From NCBI GenBank assembly GCA_913055855.1, contig CAJXKW010000005.1, positions 1 through 52,572 of the forward strand: a DNA stretch of 52,572 nt, read 5' to 3'. Source of the stretch: an uncultured Limimonas sp. Lineage in GTDB: Bacteria; Pseudomonadota; Alphaproteobacteria; Kiloniellales; Rhodovibrionaceae. The notes under the pieces were generated by a model. The model worked only from the letters and a program-made list of their open reading frames with translations. It was not told where the DNA came from and searched no databases. Shown one piece after another: positions 7,771 through 17,259 of this stretch (position 1 is the first letter of the stretch; each line of letters opens with the position of its first letter). A program made the translations under genes and the position numbers.

Positions 7771-10700
7771 ATGAAAAAGGTCTTCAAGCTCCTCTTCGGC
7801 TGGCTTGGCAACCGCTACCTCCTGGCGGTGCTGGGCCTGATCAGCCTGTGCCTGGTGATCTGGTTCATCGGGCCGCTGATCGCGGTGGCCGGCTGGGCGC
7901 CGCTGGGCCCGGAGCCCGTACGCTGGATCGCGATGATCGTGGCGGCGTTCACGGTCGGGCTGGTCAGCGTGGGTTCGGCGCTGCGCCAGCGCCGCGCCAA
8001 CGCCGCTGTCGTCGCCGAGCTGGCGCAGTCGGGCGGCTCGCCGTCGGCAGCCGATCCGGGCGCGGCGGAAAAGCAGGAGCTGCGCGAACGTTTCCAGGAG
8101 GCGCTGACGCACCTCAAGCGCGCCCGCTTCGGCACGCGCCTGGGCGCGCGCCGCTATCTCTATCAGCTTCCCTGGTACGTCATCATCGGCCCACCCGGCG
8201 CAGGCAAGACGACGGCACTGCGCAACGCGGGCCTGGAGTTCCCGCTCAGCGACAGCTTCGGCGACATCGCGGTGCGCGGCGTCGGCGGCACGCGCAACTG
8301 CGACTGGTGGTTTACCGACGAGGCCGTCATCCTGGACACCGCCGGCCGCTACACGACCCAGGACAGCGACGAGGGCGCCGACGCGGCCGCCTGGACGGGC
8401 TTTCTCGACCTGTTGCGCAAGTACCGCCGCCGCCGGCCGCTCGACGGCGTGGTCGTCGCGATTGGGGTGGATATCCTGGCAGGCGGCGATCCAGAGACGC
8501 TGGATGACCACGCCCGGCGAGTGCGCCAGCGCCTGCAGGAAATCACCGGGCACCTGAAGATCCAGCTTCCAGTCTACTTCGTGGTCACCAAGGCCGACCT
8601 GATGCCGGGACTGGTCGAGACCTTCGACGACCTCTCCCGCGCGCAGCGCCAGCAGGTCTTCGGCTTCACCTTCGACAGCACCGATCCGGAGGCGCGCGCG
8701 CCGCTGGGCGAGTTCGACGCGCGCTTCGACGAACTCGCGGCGTCGCTGGACGAGCGCCGGCTGGTCCGCATGGGCGAGGAGGCGGGCGTCGAGCAGCGCG
8801 CGCGCATTCACGCCTTTCCGCAGCAGGTTGCCGCATTGCGCGGCGCGCTCAAGCGCTTCGCCGAGCGCGCCTTCGGCGCCACGCGTTATGAAAGTCCTGT
8901 CCTTCTGCGCGGCCTTTATTTCACCAGCGGCACCCAGGAGGGCACGCCCATCGACCGCCTGATGTCGGCGATGGCGGGGCACTTCGGCCTTTCGGGCGCG
9001 CCCGCGGGCGCCTACAGCGGCAGCGGACGGAGCTATTTCCTGACCCGGCTGCTGCGCGATGTCGTGTTCCAGGAGGCCGCGCTGGTGGGCCAGCGCGGCT
9101 TCCTGGCGCGCCACCGGGGCGCCGCAGACCGCCTGGCCTACGGCGGGGTCGCCGCCGCCGCCGCCGTTCTGGCCCTGGTGCTGCTGACCAGCTACTGGCG
9201 CAACGAGGCCCTGATCGGCCAAGTCGAGGCCCGTCTGGAGTCCACGCCGACGCTGCCCGATCCGGCGCAGGCCAGTCTGGCCGAAACCGTGCGCGCGCTG
9301 AATTGGCTGCGCGACTTCCCCGGCGGCTACGGCGCCGACGGCCGGGCTATCCCGCTGCTCATGGGCTTCGGCCTGTATCAGGGGAACAAGCTGGGTTCAG
9401 CCGCGGAGTCCGCGTATCGCCGCGGACTTGAGCGGATCCTGCTGCCCAAGTTGCTCGACCGCCTGGAGACCCAGATGAGCGCGGCGCGCGAGCGCAAGGC
9501 GTTCCTCTACGAGGCGCTCAAGGTCTACCTGATGCTGGGCCACCCGCAGCGCCTGGACACGGAACTGGTACGCACCTGGGTCACCCTGGACTGGCGCAAC
9601 CGCCTGGGCGGTGCGGGCAATGGGCCGCTGGCCGAGGACTTCGCGGGCCACCTGGACGCCCTGTTCGCCACGCCGTATCAGGCGCCGCCGCTCAACGCCC
9701 CCCTGGTCAAGCAGGTGCGCAGCCGGCTTTCGGGGCTCACGCTGCCCGAACGCGTCTACGCCACCATCAAGAGCGGTCCGCGCGCGAGCGAGATACCCGA
9801 ATGGCGGCTGCCCGAGGTGGTGGGGCGCTCGGCGGCGCAGTACTTCCGCGTCGACGGCGGGCCGCCGGGCGCGCGCCGTATTTCCGGCTTCATGACGCGG
9901 GCCGGGTATCGCAAGGTGTTTCTCGCCGAAGGGCCGGCGGCGCTGGACGACGCGCTGTCGGAGACCTGGGTGCTGCACGGCACGGCGAACGGCGAGGCGG
10001 GCCGGCCGGACCGGACCGAGCTGATGCGCCGGGTCACGGAGACCTATTTCGCTGCCTACATCGACACCTGGGAAAGCTATCTGCGCGCCCTGGAGCTTCG
10101 CGCCTTCACCGGCCTGCGCGATGCGAGCGAGATGATGAACGTCCTGGGCGGGCTCAACTCGCCCATCAAGGAGGTCCTGCGCGCGGTCAAACGCGAGACC
10201 ACGCTGACGGCGGAAGCCATCGCCGAGTCCGAGGGCGGGGATTCCGGAACGCTCAGCCGGGTGCAGAGCCGGGTGCGCCAGCTCCTCGATGCTGCCGGCG
10301 ATACGACGGGCACCCGGCGCGTCGGCGATGATCCCGCGCGCGCGCTGGCGGCGCGCTTTTCGCCCATCCATGAGCTGGTGACGGTGCGCGAGGGCGGTGC
10401 CGCGCCCATCGACCAGCCGCTGGCGCTCATCACCGAGCTGTCCAATCACCTGGGCGAGATCGACCTGACGGCCGGGCAGGGCGACGCGGCCATCGCCGCG
10501 GCGCGCGACCAGAGCGCCGGGCGCAGCATCATCGGCAAGGTCCGCCTGAGCGCGCGCCGTCAGCCGGAACCGCTGGACCGCTGGATGCAGACGCTGGCGC
10601 AGCAAAGCGCGGCGCTCACGCTGCGCGACGCGCGCCAGCGCACGGCCTCGGTCTGGGAGTCCCGGCTCGCGCCGTTTTGCCGGCAGGCTCTGGCGAACCG

Positions 10701-11340
10701 CTACCCGCTGGCCCCGGACAGTCCGCAGGACGTCAACCTCAACGACTTCCAGGCGTTCTTCGCGCCCGGCGGGATGTTCGACAGCTTTTTCGAGCAGCAC
10801 CTCAAGGCCTTCGTCGATACCTCCGTGAGCCCCTGGCGCACGGTGGCAAGTGCGGGCGGATCGATCGACCTCTCGAGCGCTGCCCTGGCAAACCTTGAGC
10901 GCGCGAAACGCATCCAGGACGCGTTCTTCGCCGAGGACGGCGACAGCCCGCGCCTGTCCTTCCAGCTCCGCCCGGTGAACCTCGCCGCCGGGGCGAGCAA
11001 GGTGGTTCTGGAAATCGGCGAGCAGCGCCTGGTCTACCAACACGGGCCGAGCCGCCTGACCCCCATGCGTTGGCCCGCACCCGGCGGCTCGCAGCGCGCC
11101 CGGGTGCAGTTCACGCCGCTCTCCGGCGGGCCGGCGACGGGCTTCAGCGCCGAGGGCCCGTGGGCCTGGTTCCGGCTGCTGGACAAGGCGCGCACGGAGA
11201 CCGCGGGTGCGCGCGACCGCATCATGGTCACCTTCGAACGGAAGGGCATGACGGCGGTGTACGAGCTGCAGGCAAGCAGCCTCAGCAATCCGTTCAGCAG
11301 CGATGTTCTGGAGAAATTCTCGTGCCGGAACGGGTTGTGA
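7771..11340 (+). CDS. tssM: T6SS membrane-complex protein TssM (IcmF family)
   Basis: A 1189-residue protein. Two N-terminal membrane helices (about 18-42 and 50-70) and a third at about 455-473 flank a cytoplasmic GTPase-like domain with Walker A GPPGAGKTT (about 140-148) and a following ILDTAGRY. The large C-terminal half is periplasmic, with the conserved end segments PGGSQRARVQF and WAWFRLLD. TssM spans the envelope and contacts TssJ and TssL. The P-loop is intact, so nucleotide binding is possible; not all family members need it. RBS GGAG lies 8 bp before ATG. The 3' end overlaps tagF by 19 bp. Confidence 0.96.
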   Translation: MKKVFKLLFGWLGNRYLLAVLGLISLCLVIWFIGPLIAVAGWAPLGPEPVRWIAMIVAAFTVGLVSVGSALRQRRANAAVVAELAQSGGSPSAADPGAAEKQELRERFQEALTHLKRARFGTRLGARRYLYQLPWYVIIGPPGAGKTTALRNAGLEFPLSDSFGDIAVRGVGGTRNCDWWFTDEAVILDTAGRYTTQDSDEGADAAAWTGFLDLLRKYRRRRPLDGVVVAIGVDILAGGDPETLDDHARRVRQRLQEITGHLKIQLPVYFVVTKADLMPGLVETFDDLSRAQRQQVFGFTFDSTDPEARAPLGEFDARFDELAASLDERRLVRMGEEAGVEQRARIHAFPQQVAALRGALKRFAERAFGATRYESPVLLRGLYFTSGTQEGTPIDRLMSAMAGHFGLSGAPAGAYSGSGRSYFLTRLLRDVVFQEAALVGQRGFLARHRGAADRLAYGGVAAAAAVLALVLLTSYWRNEALIGQVEARLESTPTLPDPAQASLAETVRALNWLRDFPGGYGADGRAIPLLMGFGLYQGNKLGSAAESAYRRGLERILLPKLLDRLETQMSAARERKAFLYEALKVYLMLGHPQRLDTELVRTWVTLDWRNRLGGAGNGPLAEDFAGHLDALFATPYQAPPLNAPLVKQVRSRLSGLTLPERVYATIKSGPRASEIPEWRLPEVVGRSAAQYFRVDGGPPGARRISGFMTRAGYRKVFLAEGPAALDDALSETWVLHGTANGEAGRPDRTELMRRVTETYFAAYIDTWESYLRALELRAFTGLRDASEMMNVLGGLNSPIKEVLRAVKRETTLTAEAIAESEGGDSGTLSRVQSRVRQLLDAAGDTTGTRRVGDDPARALAARFSPIHELVTVREGGAAPIDQPLALITELSNHLGEIDLTAGQGDAAIAAARDQSAGRSIIGKVRLSARRQPEPLDRWMQTLAQQSAALTLRDARQRTASVWESRLAPFCRQALANRYPLAPDSPQDVNLNDFQAFFAPGGMFDSFFEQHLKAFVDTSVSPWRTVASAGGSIDLSSAALANLERAKRIQDAFFAEDGDSPRLSFQLRPVNLAAGASKVVLEIGEQRLVYQHGPSRLTPMRWPAPGGSQRARVQFTPLSGGPATGFSAEGPWAWFRLLDKARTETAGARDRIMVTFERKGMTAVYELQASSLSNPFSSDVLEKFSCRNGL

Positions 11341-12080
11341 CCGACGAGACCGCAGCCGGGCCGGGGCTGTTCGGCAAGCTGCCCGCGCACGGCGACTTCG
11401 TCAGCCGCGGGCTGCCGCACGATCTGGTGGAGCGGCTGCATACCCTGCTGCGCGAGACCATGGCGGCCGGAAAGCGGCGCGCCGGGCCGGGTTGGCTGGA
11501 TGCCTACCTGACCGCGCCCATCTGGCGCTTCGCCGCCACGGGCGCCTGCCTGGGGCGGAGCGCGGCGGTGGGCCTGGTCATGCCCAGTGTTGACGCCGTG
11601 GGGCGCCACTTCCCCGCGCTGCTCCTCCACCGCATGGCCGGGGATGCCGGTGCCCTGACGCTGCTGGACGCAGCGCACGCCTGGCTGAGCCGGGCCGAGG
11701 CGCTGGCGCTGGATGCGCTGGAGACGGAGCTGACCGCGGCGGCGGTGATGTCGCGGCTGGCGGAGTTGGCGCCGCCCATGGCGTACGGGCCCCCCGCGCC
11801 GGGCGGGATGGACGATGGTCCGCCGTGGCGGGTGGCGCTCGATCCGGTGGACGCAGGGCCCGACGCGCGCGCCTACGCCGGCTTGGGCGACTGTGCGATG
11901 CGGCGCGCGCTCGGGCCGTACAGCGTCTGGACGACCGCGGGGTCGGATCGCGTGCCCGCGGAACTGTGTGTGCTTGCCGGCCTTCCCGGACCTGCGTGCC
12001 TCGCCGGGTTCATGGCGGGGCCTGCGGCGACCGCGACGCCGACTGCAGCGCCCGTGCCGACGGGCGGGGTCGCCCCGTGA
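11322..12080 (+). CDS. tagF: T6SS-associated protein TagF
   Basis: A 252-residue protein with the TagF core near its start: GLFGKLPAHGDFVSRGLP, then WLDAYLTAPIWRF and VGRHFPALLL. In Pseudomonas, TagF represses T6SS assembly post-translationally, independently of the kinase/phosphatase pathway. GTG at 11322 is preferred because GGAGA lies upstream at the right distance; an in-frame GTG at 11337 would give a 4-bp overlap with the tssM stop but lacks a ribosome site. It overlaps the next gene by GTGA, so tssM-tagF-pppA-tssA appear translationally linked. Confidence 0.9.
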   Translation: MPERVVTDETAAGPGLFGKLPAHGDFVSRGLPHDLVERLHTLLRETMAAGKRRAGPGWLDAYLTAPIWRFAATGACLGRSAAVGLVMPSVDAVGRHFPALLLHRMAGDAGALTLLDAAHAWLSRAEALALDALETELTAAAVMSRLAELAPPMAYGPPAPGGMDDGPPWRVALDPVDAGPDARAYAGLGDCAMRRALGPYSVWTTAGSDRVPAELCVLAGLPGPACLAGFMAGPAATATPTAAPVPTGGVAP

Positions 12081-12808
12081 ACGGGCCCCGCAGCGCGCCG
12101 CTGCGCTCGGCGTTCCGCACCCACGCGGGCGTGGTGCGGCCGGTGAACGAGGATGGTTACCTGGACGCGCCGGAGATGGGAGTGTGGCTGGTTGCGGACG
12201 GCATGGGCGGCGGCGCCCAGGGCGGCATGGCGAGCCGCCGGCTGGTCGAGGCGATGGCGGCGGTGACCATGACGGGTGACCTGGCGGCGCGCACGCACCA
12301 GGTCGCCGCGACACTGGCCCGGGTGAACGGCGATCTGCACGCGGTGGCGGCTGCCGAGGGCGACGGCCGGCTCATCGCCACGACCGTGGCCTGCTTGCTC
12401 GGGTTCGAGGCCGGGGCGTGCCGTTGTCTCTGGGCCGGCGACAGCCGCGTCTACCGCTGGCGCCGCGGCGCCCTGGTACGGCTCACCCGCGACCACAGCC
12501 AGGTCCAGGAACTGCTCGAGGCCAAGCGCATCGACCCGGCGGAGGCCGCCGGCCACAAGCTGCGCAACGTGATCACCCGGGCCGTGGGCGCCGCACCGGA
12601 GCTGGACCTGGAAGAGACGCCCGCGGACGTCGAGGCGGGCGACATCTTCCTTCTGTGCAGTGACGGCCTGCACACGCTGGTAAGCGACGCCGAGCTGGGT
12701 CGGTTGCTGGGCGAGGGCAGCCCGGACGAGCTGGCGCGCATGCTCGTCCATCTCGCCGTCTCGCGCGGCGCACCCGACAACGTGACCGTGGGAATCGTGC
12801 AGCCGTGA
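12077..12808 (+). CDS. pppA: PP2C-family Ser/Thr phosphatase, PppA-like
   Basis: A 243-residue soluble PPM/PP2C phosphatase. Metal and active-site motifs are present: RPVNEDGYL, VADGMGGGAQGG, GDSRVYRWR, LTRDHSQV, LLCSDGLHT and GAPDNVTV. In other systems PppA dephosphorylates the FHA protein and turns T6SS down or resets it. GTG at 12077 overlaps the tagF stop (GTGA) and its own TGA overlaps the tssA start the same way. Its kinase partner is probably the PpkA-like gene at 28299, 15 kb downstream. Confidence 0.93.
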   Translation: MNGPRSAPLRSAFRTHAGVVRPVNEDGYLDAPEMGVWLVADGMGGGAQGGMASRRLVEAMAAVTMTGDLAARTHQVAATLARVNGDLHAVAAAEGDGRLIATTVACLLGFEAGACRCLWAGDSRVYRWRRGALVRLTRDHSQVQELLEAKRIDPAEAAGHKLRNVITRAVGAAPELDLEETPADVEAGDIFLLCSDGLHTLVSDAELGRLLGEGSPDELARMLVHLAVSRGAPDNVTVGIVQP

Positions 12809-14541
12809 ACGATGCGCCGACCGAGACCGCACAAGCGCCCGATACCCCCGGTTTCGAGCCCGATCCGGCGGTGCTCGCCGCGGCGCAGCAGGCCATCCGG
12901 CCCGACGCGCCCGGGGGCGACAACGTGCGCTACGAGCCCAGTTACGAGGCGCTGGAAGGGGAGATCGGCAAGCTCGAGGCGATCGATGCCCAGCCGGTGG
13001 ACTGGCGCCGCGTGGTCGAGCTGGGCATGCAGATCCTGCTGGAGCAGTCCAAGGACTTCAGCGCCGCCTGCTTCACCGCGCACGGCCTGGTCGTACGCAA
13101 GCACTATACCGGGCTCGCCGAGGGGCTGGCCCTGGTGCACACCCTCGCGGCGACGTTCTGGGACGACATGTTCCCGCCGCCCAAGCGCACCCGCGCCCGG
13201 GCGGCGGCGGTCGCCTGGTGGATCGACCGCCTGACGGGCTGGCTGGCGCACAACCCGCCGGGTGAGGCCGATGCGCCGGCGGTGGTCCACGCCGCCGATA
13301 CCATCGTGGCCCTGGAAGACCTGCTGGGCGAAAAGCTGGGCGAGCGCGCACCCGCACTGGGCGACGTTCGGCGCACGCTCACGGGCTATGCGGCGGATGC
13401 CCGCCGGACCCTCGCCGCCGGGGCCGAAGAACAGGCCCGGCAACCGGCGCCGCAGCCGGAGGCCGCGGCACCCGAGGCCGCACCGGCGCCCGACGGCGAA
13501 GCGGCGGCAGCGACGGCCGCCGAACCGGTCCAGCCAGCGGCGGAGCCGGTGTCCGCCGGGACCGAGGGCGCGGCCGGGCGGTCGCCGACACAGCCCGCCG
13601 CGCCGCCGCCTCCGGTAGAGCTGCCCGCGGACACCGGTGGGGACGTGGCCAAGAGCTTGCGCCAGATCCAGGGCGCACTCCGCCCCATCGCGGAGCACCT
13701 GCGCGGGCAGTCGCTCGCCGACCCGCGCGCCTATCGCTTGCTGCGGACGGCAATGTGGCTGCCGGTGGCGCAGCTTCCGCCCAACGACGCCGGGCAGACC
13801 CGGATCCCGGCCGTGGAGAAGAACGTTGTCGATTCCCTCACGGCCATGAGCGCCAGCGGCAAGCACGAGGCCGTAATCGCCCGCGCGGAGGAGACCTTCG
13901 TCGCCGCGCCGTTCTGGCTCGACGCGCACCGCTACACGGCCGCGGCGCTGGAGGCGCTCGGCCACGCCGCCGCCCGCGCGGCGGTGGAGGCGGCGGTGCG
14001 CGAGTTTCTCACGCGCCTGCCCGGGCTGGAGGAACTGCGCCTGGCGGGCGGCCAGCAGGTGGCGGACGAGGCCACACGCGCGTGGCTGGCCGAGCGTGTG
14101 TTCGCCGGCGACGGAGCCGGTTCCGCGGGCGCGAGCGGCGCCGAGCCCTGGCACGACGCATTGCGTGAAGCGCGTGTCGCCCAGGGCGAGCGCGGCTTCA
14201 AGGCCGGCCTGGCGGCGTTCGGCGCGGGCATCCGGCAGGCGGACTCGGCGCGGACGCGCTTTCTCTGGCGGCTGCAGCAGGCGAAGTACTGCTTGAGCGG
14301 TGGCCGCGCCGATGTCGCGCTCCCCCAATTCGTGGCACTGGACGACGAGGTTATCCAATTCGGGTTACACCAATGGGAACCCGAAATAGCGATTGAGGTG
14401 GCACGAAATCTTATGCTGTCATATAGAAATGTAGACGGTGATTACGCAGTTGAATTTGACATTCCGTCAAGGATCGCGCGGCTATCGAAACTTTTGACGA
14501 CGGTCGATCCGATCGGGGCATCCGACTTGATCGGCGATTGA
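12805..14541 (+). CDS. tssA: T6SS protein TssA (ImpA N-terminal domain)
   Basis: A 578-residue protein. The ImpA-type N-terminal domain (about 40-200) contains YEALEGEIGKLE, LLEQSKDFSAAC, and ATFWDDMFPP. An Ala/Pro-rich linker spans about 205-280. The C-terminal part includes RSAYRLLRT-like text (ADPRAYRLLRTAMWLP) and the end segment with DIPSRIARLSKLL. TssA coordinates baseplate docking and tail polymerisation. The last ~200 bp (from about 14340) are clearly richer in A/T than the rest of the operon and use rarer codons such as ATA and TTA. Confidence 0.93.
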   Translation: MNDAPTETAQAPDTPGFEPDPAVLAAAQQAIRPDAPGGDNVRYEPSYEALEGEIGKLEAIDAQPVDWRRVVELGMQILLEQSKDFSAACFTAHGLVVRKHYTGLAEGLALVHTLAATFWDDMFPPPKRTRARAAAVAWWIDRLTGWLAHNPPGEADAPAVVHAADTIVALEDLLGEKLGERAPALGDVRRTLTGYAADARRTLAAGAEEQARQPAPQPEAAAPEAAPAPDGEAAAATAAEPVQPAAEPVSAGTEGAAGRSPTQPAAPPPPVELPADTGGDVAKSLRQIQGALRPIAEHLRGQSLADPRAYRLLRTAMWLPVAQLPPNDAGQTRIPAVEKNVVDSLTAMSASGKHEAVIARAEETFVAAPFWLDAHRYTAAALEALGHAAARAAVEAAVREFLTRLPGLEELRLAGGQQVADEATRAWLAERVFAGDGAGSAGASGAEPWHDALREARVAQGERGFKAGLAAFGAGIRQADSARTRFLWRLQQAKYCLSGGRADVALPQFVALDDEVIQFGLHQWEPEIAIEVARNLMLSYRNVDGDYAVEFDIPSRIARLSKLLTTVDPIGASDLIGD

Positions 14542-14607
14542 TGACACCAAAGCGCGTCGGGACGTGCGAGGCTCGACCAGAGGCGGCGGCAACGGGAGAT
14601 CGCGATA

Positions 14608-15126
14608 ATGGCCAAGGAAGGATCCGTCGCGCCGAAAGAGCGCATCAATATCGTCTACAAGCCGGCCACCGGCGACGCGCAGGAGGAGGTGGAGCTTCCT
14701 CTCAAGCTTTTGATGATGGGCGACTATCTGGGCCGGTCCGACGACCGGCCTGTGGAGGATCGCAAGCCCATCAACATCGACAAGGACAACTTCAATGAGG
14801 TGATGCGCAAGCAGAACCTCAAGCTGGACCTGAACGTCCGCGATCGGCTCTCGGAAGATGCGGACGAGAACGAGGAAATGGGCGTAAGCCTGAAGTTTGA
14901 GACGCTCAAGGATTTCGAGCCAGAACAGCTCGTCCGGCAGGTGCCCGAACTCAAGCAGCTCCTGGATTTGCGCGAAGCGCTGGTTGCGCTCAAGGGACCG
15001 CTGGGCAACGTGCCGGCGTTCCGCAAAATGATTCAACAGGCGCTCAGCGACGAGGACGCGCGTGAACGGCTGCTCAAGGAACTTAACGCCGACGAGCCGG
15101 GCAGTTCGAAACCCGACGGCGCGTAA
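14608..15126 (+). CDS. tssB: T6SS sheath small subunit TssB (VipA/ImpB)
   Basis: A 172-residue protein of normal length with PKERINIVYKP near the start, PLKLLMMGDYLG, RKPINIDKDNFNEVM and FETLKDFEPEQLVRQVPEL, all standard in TssB. With TssC it forms the contractile sheath around the Hcp tube. ATG is preceded by GGGAGATCGCGATA. The tssA-tssB gap is 66 bp and I saw no terminator in it. Confidence 0.97.
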   Translation: MAKEGSVAPKERINIVYKPATGDAQEEVELPLKLLMMGDYLGRSDDRPVEDRKPINIDKDNFNEVMRKQNLKLDLNVRDRLSEDADENEEMGVSLKFETLKDFEPEQLVRQVPELKQLLDLREALVALKGPLGNVPAFRKMIQQALSDEDARERLLKELNADEPGSSKPDGA

Positions 15127-15199
15127 GCGCGCGGTCAAAATCACGGCGGGGGCCGCTTGACGGTACCCCGCGAGGGAACGTGCAGCGCCGGAGGTCGAG

Positions 15200-16687
15200 A
15201 TGGCGGATGCGGAGGAGCAGGCCCAGCAGGGCGCCGCGGCGGCGGAAGCCGAGGAGGCCGGTCTCCTGGACCAGATCATGCAGGAGACCAAGATGCGCCC
15301 GAGCGACGAAGGCTACAACGTCGCGAAAAAGGGAGTCGAGGCGTTTATCGCCGAAATGCTGGCACCGCGGCGGGCCGAGCAGAAGGTCAACAAGGATGTC
15401 GTTGACCAGATGATCGCCGAGATTGACCGGAAGCTGAGTGTCCAGCTCGACGAGATTCTCCACCATCCTGATCTGCAAAAGCTGGAATCGGCGTGGCGTG
15501 GCCTGAAGTACACGGTCGACAAGACCAACTTCCGCGAAAACATTAAGCTGGAGATGCTCAACGCCTCCAAGGACGATCTCCTGGAGGACTTCGAGGATTC
15601 GCCGGAGACCGTGAAATCGGGCCTGTATAAGCACGCCTATGTGGCCGAATACGGCCAGTTCGGCGGCGAGCCCATTGGCGCGATGATCGCCAATTACGAG
15701 TTCGGTCCCGGCGCGCAGGATATCAAACTTCTACAGTACTGCGCGAGCGTGGCGACCATGGCGCACGCGCCGTTCATTGCGTCGGCCGGGCCCAAGTTCT
15801 TCGGTCTCGACAGTATCGAGGGCCTGCCCAACCTCAAGGACCTGAAGTCCATCTTTGAAGGCCCACAGTACGCCAAGTGGCGCAGTTTCCGCGAGTCCGA
15901 GGATAGCCGTTACGTCGGCCTGACCCTGCCGCGCTTCCTCTTGCGCCTGCCGTATGGCGAGGAGACCAATCCCGTTAAGGCGTTCAATTACGAGGAAACC
16001 GTTTCCGGATCGCACGACGATTATCTGTGGGGCAACACGGCCTTCGCCTTCGCCACACGCTTGACCGACAGTTTCGCCAAATACCGCTGGTGCCCGAACA
16101 TCATCGGTCCGCAATCGGGCGGTGCAGTGGAGGACCTGCCGCTGCACAATTTCGAGACCATGGGCGACGTGGAGACCAAGATTCCCACGGAAGTCATGAT
16201 CTCGGACCGCCGGGAATACGAGCTTTCCGAGGAGGGCTTTATCCCGCTGACCTTCCGCAAGGGTAGCGACAACGCGGCCTTCTTTTCGGCGAACTCGGTA
16301 CAGAAGCCAAAATATTTCGGCAACACCAAGGAGGGCAAGGAGGCGGAAACCAATTACAAGCTGGGTACGCAGCTTCCCTACCTGATGATTGTTTCCCGGT
16401 TGGCGCACTACATCAAGGTACTACAGCGCGAGCAGATCGGCTCCTGGAAAGAGCGCGTGGATCTGGAAAAGGATCTCAACAAGTGGATCAAGCAGTACGT
16501 CGCGGACCAGGAGAACCCGGCGCCGGAGGTGCGCAGCCGCAAACCCCTCCGTGCCGCCAAGATCACGGTAGAGGACGTCGAGGGCGATCCCGGCTGGTAC
16601 AAGGTGGGCATCAGCGTGCGCCCGCACTTCAAGTACATGGGCGCCAGTTTCGATCTCTCCCTGGTGGGCAAGCTGGATCAGACGTAG
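15200..16687 (+). CDS. tssC: T6SS sheath large subunit TssC (VipB/ImpC)
   Basis: A 495-residue protein of standard length. Family motifs run throughout: HHPDLQKLESAWRGLKY, IGAMIANYEFGPG, LPRFLLRLPYGE, WGNTAFAFA, EGFIPLTFRKGSDNAAFF and the C-terminal HFKYMGASFDLSL. It pairs with TssB to build the sheath that ClpV later disassembles. GGAGG ends 5 bp before ATG. It is the full-length reference against which the fused paralogue at 26315-28048 can be compared. Confidence 0.98.
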   Translation: MADAEEQAQQGAAAAEAEEAGLLDQIMQETKMRPSDEGYNVAKKGVEAFIAEMLAPRRAEQKVNKDVVDQMIAEIDRKLSVQLDEILHHPDLQKLESAWRGLKYTVDKTNFRENIKLEMLNASKDDLLEDFEDSPETVKSGLYKHAYVAEYGQFGGEPIGAMIANYEFGPGAQDIKLLQYCASVATMAHAPFIASAGPKFFGLDSIEGLPNLKDLKSIFEGPQYAKWRSFRESEDSRYVGLTLPRFLLRLPYGEETNPVKAFNYEETVSGSHDDYLWGNTAFAFATRLTDSFAKYRWCPNIIGPQSGGAVEDLPLHNFETMGDVETKIPTEVMISDRREYELSEEGFIPLTFRKGSDNAAFFSANSVQKPKYFGNTKEGKEAETNYKLGTQLPYLMIVSRLAHYIKVLQREQIGSWKERVDLEKDLNKWIKQYVADQENPAPEVRSRKPLRAAKITVEDVEGDPGWYKVGISVRPHFKYMGASFDLSLVGKLDQT

Positions 16688-16720
16688 GCCGGTGCCCCGC
16701 GATGGCCCCGGGAGGCGATC

Positions 16721-17134
16721 GTGCCCGAAAGGACCCTGTTGGAGCGCATTGACGCGGGCGATCCGGACCCCGAGCGGCGCAGCCGGCTCGACCCGCAGGA
16801 CGCGATCGATTCCGTCATCGCCCACCTGAGCCGCCTGCTCAATGTCCGCCGGGGCAGCGTGCCCACCCTCCCGGACTACGGGATGCCGGATTTCAACGAT
16901 CTGGCGCACGAGGACGCGCGGGTGGTCAATGCAGTCCGCGCGGCGATCGTCGACGTGGTGACGCGCTACGAGCCACGGTTGCAGCGGCTGTCCGTGACCT
17001 ACGTGCCGGACGAGGACAACGTCCTCGACCTGCGCTTTCGCATCACGGCGACGCTGATGCTGGAGGGTGACCGGGCACCTGTCACGTTCGACACCCTGAT
17101 CGGCGACAAGGGGCAGGTGAAGGTGCGCAGTTAG
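16721..17134 (+). CDS. tssE: T6SS baseplate protein TssE (gp25-like)
   Basis: A 137-residue protein related to phage T4 gp25. It contains LLERID, VIAHLSRLLNVRRGS, and the TLPDYGMPDFNDL hallmark. TssE starts sheath polymerisation at the baseplate together with TssF and TssG. GTG at 16721 follows GGAGG by 5 bp. The gene sits between tssC and tssF in the usual C-E-F-G-H order. Confidence 0.95.
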   Translation: MPERTLLERIDAGDPDPERRSRLDPQDAIDSVIAHLSRLLNVRRGSVPTLPDYGMPDFNDLAHEDARVVNAVRAAIVDVVTRYEPRLQRLSVTYVPDEDNVLDLRFRITATLMLEGDRAPVTFDTLIGDKGQVKVRS

Positions 17135-17259
17135 CATATCGGCGGGTTGTGCGCCGCGAGGCGCGCGCGGCCATCGCGCGGACATCACGCGAAACCGCGG
17201 TTCGCTTCACGGAGCCGCGCTTCGGCGGAGAGAGCCGGGTACCGGACCTTGGGCGGGCC

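Noticed and set aside
14399..14416. TGGCACGA near the end of tssA as a sigma54 promoter
   Set aside because: The nearest GC is 13 bases after GG rather than 10, so the -12 element is misplaced.
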